Shown one piece after another: positions 57,405 to 64,000 of a stretch of 64,000 nt of DNA. How positions within the stretch are numbered: the first letter of the stretch is position 1; the number at the start of each line of letters is the position of its first letter. The DNA is from Armillaria gallica (taxonomy: Eukaryota > Basidiomycota > Agaricomycetes > Agaricales > Physalacriaceae): assembly GCA_037576215.1 (NCBI GenBank), contig JBANDB010000003.1, forward strand, positions 496,001-560,000, in the 5' to 3' direction. The translations under genes were made by a program, and so were the position numbers. The notes below the pieces were generated by a model. The model had not been told where the DNA came from. It ran no database searches and worked only from the letters and a program-made list of their open reading frames with translations.

Positions 57405-59142
57405 TAATGGAGACCAGTTTGTTTTCAGGATCTCCATTCGTCGTCGCATTGAACCGCATATACTGAGCTTTCACGTTTGTTGTGGTCAATCTCCGCCGTG
57501 TATTACTGCTATTAGAGGATTAATACACCTTACAACTCTCGCTTGCGTTGGCCTTCTATTCCTACAACTCGGTGGTGGCGCACGACAAGCCCTGACGTTC
57601 ACTTTAACAACATCTTCAATATACACAAAGGGTCAGCTCGACGAGCAATAATTGACGAAAGCCATGAGTCCTACTTCTCAGTGTGTGGAGTATCAACATA
57701 AACCGGAATAACTAGAAACGGCTTTAGGCGACATTGACAAACGGGTAATGGCGGGACGTACAATTGTGTCGAAGCCAGAACTCTTTCCGGATGGCTGGGT
57801 TTGATCTATACCAGGCTCTATTAGCAAAGAGCCCACTCTGACGTGGAGGACGATCATTTCCGTCGAAAATGTCATCGCCCGCCGTAGTTGAGGAAGAAGG
57901 TTTCTGCTGTTTGCCGTTTAGTCCCTCGAATCAGTCCATGCTTTATACTGCTCGACTCATCCTCCTGGACAAAGAAAATGGACTGTCGAGATAATCTGGG
58001 GGGAAGCATCCTACCAAGCATCGTAGTTAACTGAATTCATCTTTGGGCAGTTCTGGTAGGAGTGCTTGAAGAAAGGGGTATACCGCTCAATCCAAGGGCT
58101 TTGAAATGGTATAGGCTTGTGGTATCGAGCGTAAAAAGTCCAAACCATGAAAAGCAATCGCTTCTCACAAGATGCAATCGCGACAATGATACGCACACGA
58201 AGGCGCAATGCTCGCGGTGCATCGTCGATGAATAAGTGATCACTGCCCTCTACCATACCTGAATCTCTCACATGGCAGCTAGGTAAAAGTTCATCGGAAA
58301 TTATTATCGTCCTGCATAGCGCTGGTTACTTTCTCAGCTGAGCTGGAACGATCAATAAGAGGTTTTGTGAAGTCACAAAATAGTTTATTGTAGACGGCAA
58401 GTGTAATCAATGGAACAATGAAAATCGAGCTAAGAACATCCTGCAGGCTCTAAAAGGTTTATGAGAGCAAGAACGAGGAACACATAATAGGAGATACCAT
58501 AATTCACGATCCGTAATTATCTAACTACAAAAGACAGCGTATTTCCATGGAGTTACCCTTGGAGACTAAATCATCTCCATAACCTAGAGTGTCAAATAGA
58601 ACCATCAATGTCAGGCAATATATACATAAGAAAAGGGCACACCTCAGTCGAGTCGGTAAGCAACGCACCCATTGCGTGAAGCCAAGACATGTCCGTCAGA
58701 GGGGGAGTGAATGTGCACCATGGAACGATGTTCGATCCCAGCCTTGTGCCTCCCTCGACGTGAGATGCTCTTTCCTCGAATGGGCGTCATGGCGTACAGC
58801 AATATTGAACCTCGCCGTGATAATCAATAGTAGATATCAGCATCGCATACGAGGACGAAGAAAGCAGATACACTGGGTGCAGTTCACTAGCGAAGGTGGT
58901 GGGCTCAACGTGCCTTCAGACCTAATTGTCTGAGTGAATTCGGTAGTCTTGAATGATCGTTGACTTCTTTGGCAACATCTAAAACATGTTGTTGCGGGCG
59001 CGTCGCCATCGAGAGTATGAGCCGTACAGAAGGACAAGAAGCGAACGAAGAGAAGAAATCTAACAGCACCTTGCCTGAGAGTGACAGCAAACAACTGTGT
59101 CACAAGTGTGACAACGACAGTCATCCCAGTTTACGAAACGGA

Positions 59143-59211
59143 TAATTACCGGCATCTACACCGCCACCTAGATGGATAATTGCCGGCACCCACACCGCCA
59201 CCGAGATCCTC
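59143..59211. repeat. Two imperfect 34-bp tandem repeats
   Basis: GGATAATTACCGGCATCTAC then ACCGCCACCTAGAT is followed at once by GGATAATTGCCGGCACCCAC then ACCGCCACCGAGAT. Confidence 0.7.
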
Positions 59212-60379
59212 AGGTTCGAAGCGTGGACAACTTTATCCTGTGTGCACAGGACTTAGAAATTTGTGGCTGGGTAAATGGAAGATCATTTTGAAGAATGCAG
59301 ATTCTTTTTTCGTGTATTTTTCCTCAGCCTTGACAACAAGTCTGTCAGCTTCCGCATAGAGATTCAAGCACCCGGAAGTAAGTTATTTGAAAGCACCGAT
59401 GTGAACAAGCTTAAGACTCGATAGCGGTGCGAGAACTCTATCTTCGTTAGTCCATCAGCTCTCGCTCTAGTTGTGGTCCCCTGTCTTCAAGGTGAATATT
59501 AGGTACTTATTGCCAATCCAGTTCGATCGATCCCTAAATCGTCGATCGCGCGTCTCAGAACCCTTTTACCGCGACAAAGTCCGCAAGGTACCTCATATTT
59601 TCTTCACAATCGACATTAGTAACGCAGACGCCTCACGGATAAACGGATAACGATGCCACATGCGCGTCTATCTCTGACTAGGGTCCCCCAAACTTGGGTT
59701 TGATTGGCATCTCAACAAAGTGGCGGGATTCAGGAATAGATTCGTAGCTGCACCGGCCGGCGCGGAGATAGTAAAAACACGCGGATGGAAAAGGTGAGGA
59801 CTCAAAGGTAAATATCAACCGGGTAGTCAGAACCAAAAAAGGGAGTAGATTTCCGTCATTCTCAGCCATGCGATGGAAATTTGGGTGTTGGTAAAGAAAG
59901 CTTGCTTATTCGCCTCGGTAGTCCCGAACCAGCCGTGCTGCGGGAATATAATGGACCTGAGAAATATTGACGAATGGCTTGGCAAATGAAGTTCCGGCTG
60001 TGTAATCAACAGTCCGCTCTGAGGGACTCACCGGGGGGTACTACTCCGAGAACCTTTGTGGGCTGGATGATATCGTAGCGTTGGACGGCCTGTCCTATCT
60101 ACAGGGAGATGCATTCAAGCTGCATCTGATGAGGGAGCAAAATTCGTTCAGTGAGGTCCTGCCAGATGTGACCGGTGCGTCAGACACAGGTAGATCAGTC
60201 CTCGACTGAACTGTAGCATGTATGGTGATTATTCAGCTGATAGATATCCCTGAGAAGGCGGTATAGGCTTGCGTGTGGGCCAAGTACGCAAATCCACTTT
60301 TGCCAACTCCGTGCGAACGTAGCGGCTGGACATCAGGACAGTGCCCTTCTTGATGATGAGGCCGTGCACTCCGGAAAAT

Positions 60380-60386
60380 GATATAA
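60380..60386 (+). promoter_or_regulatory. TATA-like element of RLPEG-family copy 2
   Basis: GATATAAAACC about 50 bp before the start at 60435, at the same position as TATAAAG in the paralogue. Confidence 0.45.
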
Positions 60387-60434
60387 AACCGTCGATATGA
60401 AGCTCTCAGAGAGCAAGCCAGTCGCTGTTACATA

Positions 60435-61068
60435 ATGCCTCGTTCGTCGCAGCATGCAGAGGTGAGCACGCAGTAATAGACCGCGGGCGTCGCTGAAGCC
60501 TTTTTTTGTTCAGGATTCTTCTCGCCTTCCGGAGGGCTTTAAAAGGATAGGGTACGATGCAGATACGATGCGGTATACCTTCACAGACAAACATGGGAAG
60601 TTGTATCGGAGCGCGCCTGGCGAGGAGTATGGTACCCTGACGCCGGTCGCCTTCTCTACATCGACGGATAGGCCTGGAGCCTTTTCAGGTTCGCCGACTT
60701 TCTGTTCTGTCTTTGAAGGTTAATTATGTGTGCCCCCCGCAGATGGAAACAATTCGAAGGTTCGACAAACTAGCAGGAAGCTGACATTCAGCGACTTCCT
60801 GCCTCCGACTGCTATGGCGTCGGCCTCGTCGTCTTTGGACCAGAATTTGCCAAAACCTCCGCCCCCTGCGCATTTTAACGCCGCGGTCCGAACTGCTCTT
60901 CCGAAAAGGCTGGGTGTCATGCAGAGCCTTCGTCGATCTATCACGTCCGCGTATACCAAGGGATCTGTAAAGCACGCTTCTCCTCATCCTCTTGAGGATG
61001 GCAAGAGTGCGACCGGCTCAGTTGACGCTGATGTCAAAAAATCGAAGAGCTCTAAACTCAAAGCTTAG
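60435..61068 (+). CDS. Small protein with RLPEGFxRIGYDADT motif, copy 2
   Basis: Exons 60435-60461, 60514-60688 and 60743-61068 encode 175 residues. MPRSSQHAE, then DSSRLPEGFKRIGYDADT, YTFTDKHGKLYRSAPGEE and YGTLTPV. The low-complexity C-terminal half has KLTFSDFLPPTAMASASSS, MQSLRRSITSAYTKGS and a Lys/Ser tail (DADVKKSKSSKLKA). Exons 1 and 2 have the same lengths as in the copy at 44586. That copy has a Cys-containing insert absent here. The function is unknown. The two paralogues flank the oxidase array on the same strand 15.8 kb apart. Confidence 0.7.
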
Positions 61069-62395
61069 TAGAGGCTCGTTAGGTCGAGCAGAAGTTCACT
61101 TCACAGATATATGGTTCTTTGGGAGCAGTTGAGCGTTGACGAAGACAGCAAATAGATATGAGGGGCTCTGTATATCGAATATTGCTGATCCAATTCAAGT
61201 CGACTTTCAAGTTTGGTGAAATCAGTCACGCTGAAAACTTAGGCTGAGTGTTTGAAGAACGTAGCACTAGCTGGAAACAGCAGTCCTAGAGTTCCTACCT
61301 TGAAAAAAGGCAAGAGAATTATCGCTGACATAGTAGGGCCTAACGGAACACGTCGACGGTTGACGCTTGAACCGTGGGAAACCTTTACGCGTTGTTGATG
61401 GCTATTGATACCATAAGCTGATGACATTCCTTTCCCTCCCTCCTTCTTCCTGCAACCTCTTTCCCTGACTTCTCGATTGACAAATTCCTCTCTGAGCATA
61501 GGAAATCTTCTCATTGTATACTCGAATACTCTACTGGATGCATATTTTGATGTAATTTGTTGGTAGGAAATCGCTACTTCGTACTACTGAGCCACGATTC
61601 TCAATTGCCCCTCAGTAAGTTCCCAGCAAGTGTGGACAATTTTGGGCTCATTGCTGTCGCTTTTTGCAGCTGAAAAGCTTTCATCGTCTCTTCACGTCAA
61701 CAAGCCCGTCCATCATGCAGACCCTCACAGCCAAGGCCTTCGAACTGGCAAATTCTGAGAGATCTCTGTGACAGGGCGTTTCTAAGTGGATTATAATGGT
61801 CGACTATGTATTCTTGGTATTCTAGTAAAGTGGGTGCCAATATTCACAGTTATTTCCATACCGCCTGACAGGTCCGAACTTCAGGTTGTGCGGATTTGAC
61901 ATGAATTTATTTCGGCGATCTCGGAGGGCCTCATTTACATTGCGTCCTGAAAGTCCTAATCTTGGACTGCGACAAAGTCTTGTGCTTCGTTCGTGATCGC
62001 GTGATCCCCAAAATGACCATCGACTGTCACAGGTCAACGTTTCAAATTTTAACATTCAATCGGTATGCGAACGGATGTAATTTCACTGTCGACATTCACA
62101 GATGGTTCGAAAGGGATTTACTCGCAAAGGGCTGGCCGCTCTGTCCCACAGGGAGCAGGACCAGCCATGACCCGGGCTTCGAACTTCTCCTTCGGTGTGT
62201 GTCCTTATCGCTCGTGTTTGATTACGCGCTAATTCGCATCTCCTCAGGATGTATTACTGCTTATTTACATAATGCCCCCTTCCTACACTGCGACGCTCAC
62301 TCGAATCCGATTAGAGGTGTTAACGTGTATTCGCGCAACCCAAAATCTGCCTAAGCTAGGTCCAAACCACTCTTTATCAGCATCCACCATTATCC
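61069..62395. other. No gene seen; upstream region of oxidase copy 4
   Basis: Short frames only. The promoter of copy 4 does not resemble those of copies 1-3. Confidence 0.4.
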
Positions 62396-64000
62396 ATGCT
62401 TTCTGTTGCCCTTACCTTAGGTCTTGTGTGGAGCGCCTTTGGGATCGACTCCCCTGCCGGACTCGATACATCCATTGCATGTCAGCGCATCGCAGCCGAG
62501 GTCTCGAATGCAACAGAAGTCTACTACCCTGGTTCGTGATACTCGTCTTTTTGGCTATCGCCTTTTTTGAATAGAAACAGGATCCTTTTCGTACGATGCG
62601 GACAACAAACACTATGTCAATTCAAGCTCTCAAAGATCAATCTGCAGTGTAGAACCCGGATCCGTCGAAGACGTTGGAACTATTGTTTGTATCAAATTCG
62701 TGCTCATTCCCTTCTTGGCTTGACACGCGTGTTTCTACAAGCTACGCGTACTAGGCGAGACACGAACATACTTCGGGGTGTGTTCTTAGAAGCCCATATC
62801 TTCTGATGACGCTGACTGTTACTCTTATCTCAGGTTAAAGGTGGTGGGCATGCTGCCAATCCGGGGTTCTCGTCTACAACTGGCGTCCAGATCGCTATGA
62901 CACGCTTCAAGGATGTCACATACGACCCGAAGACCCAGACGGCGGTCATTGGTGCCGGTAATATCTGGGGTGACGTCTACGAATTCCTGAACCCCCAAGG
63001 TGTCAATGTCCTTGGAGGGAGAGTATCAGGGGTAGGTGTGACTGGCTTCACTCTTGGTATTGGTATGTACATGCTGATGAAATCTTGCCTGTGTCCTAAC
63101 GATTCGCTCCTGAAGGGTATTCGTGGCACAGCAACCAGTACGGTCTCGCCATTGATAACGTGGTTGCGTATGAGCTGGTTATGCCTAATGGTAAGGTTAC
63201 GACTGTGACTGCAACCACCGATCGAGACCTGATCTTTTCGCTGAAGGTGCGTCTGATTAGGCCCGGTATACTTCTATTCCTAACATACTTTCTCGTATAG
63301 GGAGGGGGCAACAACTTTGGCATCGTTACACGGTTTACACTGAAGACGTTCCCACAGAGTAACATCTGGGTCTGTGGGCTCGCTAAATTTTGGTGTCGTC
63401 TATAAATCAAACTATCTCTGCAGGGTGGAACCACTGTGTACCCCGCCACTGTGATATCAGCTTTCACTGCAGCGGCGGCCAAATTCTCTTCCGAGGTTAC
63501 TGATCCCAAAGCTGCGATGCTTATTACGTTTGAGTATGCTGCGCGACAGGTAAACCATGGTGTTCGGGTTATTTCGAGGTACTGAACGGTGTCGTCTACA
63601 GATTGTCCTTGTAACGACCATGGTGTATGACGGCCCGATTCCTCCTCGTGGTATCTTTGACGACTTCTTGAACATGACAAGCCTCCGCCTGGATGTTAAG
63701 GAGCGGTCATTTATCGACCTAATCAATTCCATGCCGTCAAAAGTTACACCACGGTCCGTGGATACCTTTTTTAACTATCCGCCTAGTGGCGCTGAATTGA
63801 TTTACTCACCAGAATCATATTTAATGATATCCCGGTGTCCAACTATTCCAAACATACCATCGATAGTCTCGTCGAAGAACTGAAGGTGCGGTGATTCTTT
63901 ACGTGATTCCCGTTCATCTGTGCTGAGGATCAATATCAGCACTGGGGCGAGAAATTAGTCTTCGATAACAACGCCTATGTTACGTATACCCTTGAACCTT
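62396..64000 (+). CDS. FAD-linked BBE-like oxidase, copy 4 (diverged, runs off right edge)
   Basis: Exons 62396-62531, 62581-62684, 62742-62777, 62834-63062, 63116-63246, 63301-63369, 63424-63549, 63602-63753, 63813-63885 and 63940 to beyond the edge. Six of the nine complete exons have the same or nearly the same length as in copy 2. Signal peptide MLSVALTLGLVWSAFG; FGVKGGGHAANPGFSSTTG; GNIWGDVYEFLNPQGVNV; GGRVSGVGVTGFTLGIG, again without the second FAD-linking Cys; NQYGLAIDNVVAYELV; GGGNNFGIVTRFTLKT. The BBE tail lies outside the window. It is clearly paralogous but much more diverged than copies 1-3, with unrelated flanks, so it represents an older duplication from which the tandem array may have grown. 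Confidence 0.92.

Larger units (their letters stand above)
57405..60434. other. Spacer after the oxidase tandem array
   Basis: 57405-58390 is the 3' part of the tandem unit. Beyond it no gene is supportable. A protein-like frame (GYYSENLCGLDDIVALDGL, then SYLQGDAFKLHLMREQNSF, near 60030-60170) lacks a start and partners. 59143-59211 holds a small tandem repeat. Confidence 0.4.

Noticed and set aside
58640..58740. Possible tRNA or SINE with TGTTCGATCCC
   Set aside because: Putative A and B boxes are about 80 bp apart, too far for a tRNA, and no clover-leaf could be drawn.

Overview
The window is nuclear DNA of a filamentous basidiomycete, most likely an agaricomycete. The evidence is GT-AG introns of about 45-60 nt in nearly every gene, a class V/VI-type chitin synthase with a myosin-motor head, expanded F-box-like and HNH nuclease families, and a 7TM family typical of mushrooms. 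Exon models were built by eye from splice sites and reading-frame continuity; family names come from remembered family motifs, not from searches.

Layout. 1-10.1 kb: two copies of a recurring gene module plus a 7TM membrane protein gene (4.2-5.5 kb). 11.3-13.5 kb: an 11-exon NCS1 nucleobase/allantoin-type permease. 13.9-17.9 kb: an intact HNH gene of a second type, its decayed paralogue, and a proline-rich gene head to head with it. 18.6-19.3 kb: a PRISE-like reductase pseudogene. 20-20.8 kb: a coiled-coil protein. 22-28.2 kb: the 1908-residue myosin-chitin synthase. 29.9-31.1 kb: a single F-box-like gene. 33.5-47.8 kb: a highly rearranged region with direct and inverted duplications carrying three more module copies, mostly decayed. 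48.2-57.4 kb: a tandem triplication of a secreted FAD-linked oxidase (BBE-like); a fourth, diverged copy leaves the right edge (62.4-64 kb). Two paralogous small genes (44.6 and 60.4 kb) bracket the triplication.

Two observations stand out. First, a bidirectional module, HNH_2-like nuclease <- shared promoter -> F-box-like protein -> an unrecognised protein called H1 here, occurs complete or in pieces five times in 48 kb. Its promoters share a telomere-repeat-like box (CCCTAACCCT) and a short hairpin, and H1 has a CACGTG box upstream. Most copies are broken, so the module turns over quickly. Second, the first oxidase copy is interrupted by a 1383-bp non-autonomous DNA transposon. It has near-perfect terminal inverted repeats, an 11-bp target duplication, dense TGCGTT subterminal repeats and four ACGCATGCGT palindromes exactly 21 bp apart. 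Its position creates a possible in-frame intron that would remove it from the mRNA.

The conserved single genes (permease, chitin synthase, F-box-like at 30 kb) look intact and ordinary. The repeats, pseudogenes and the transposon are concentrated in the accessory blocks around them.
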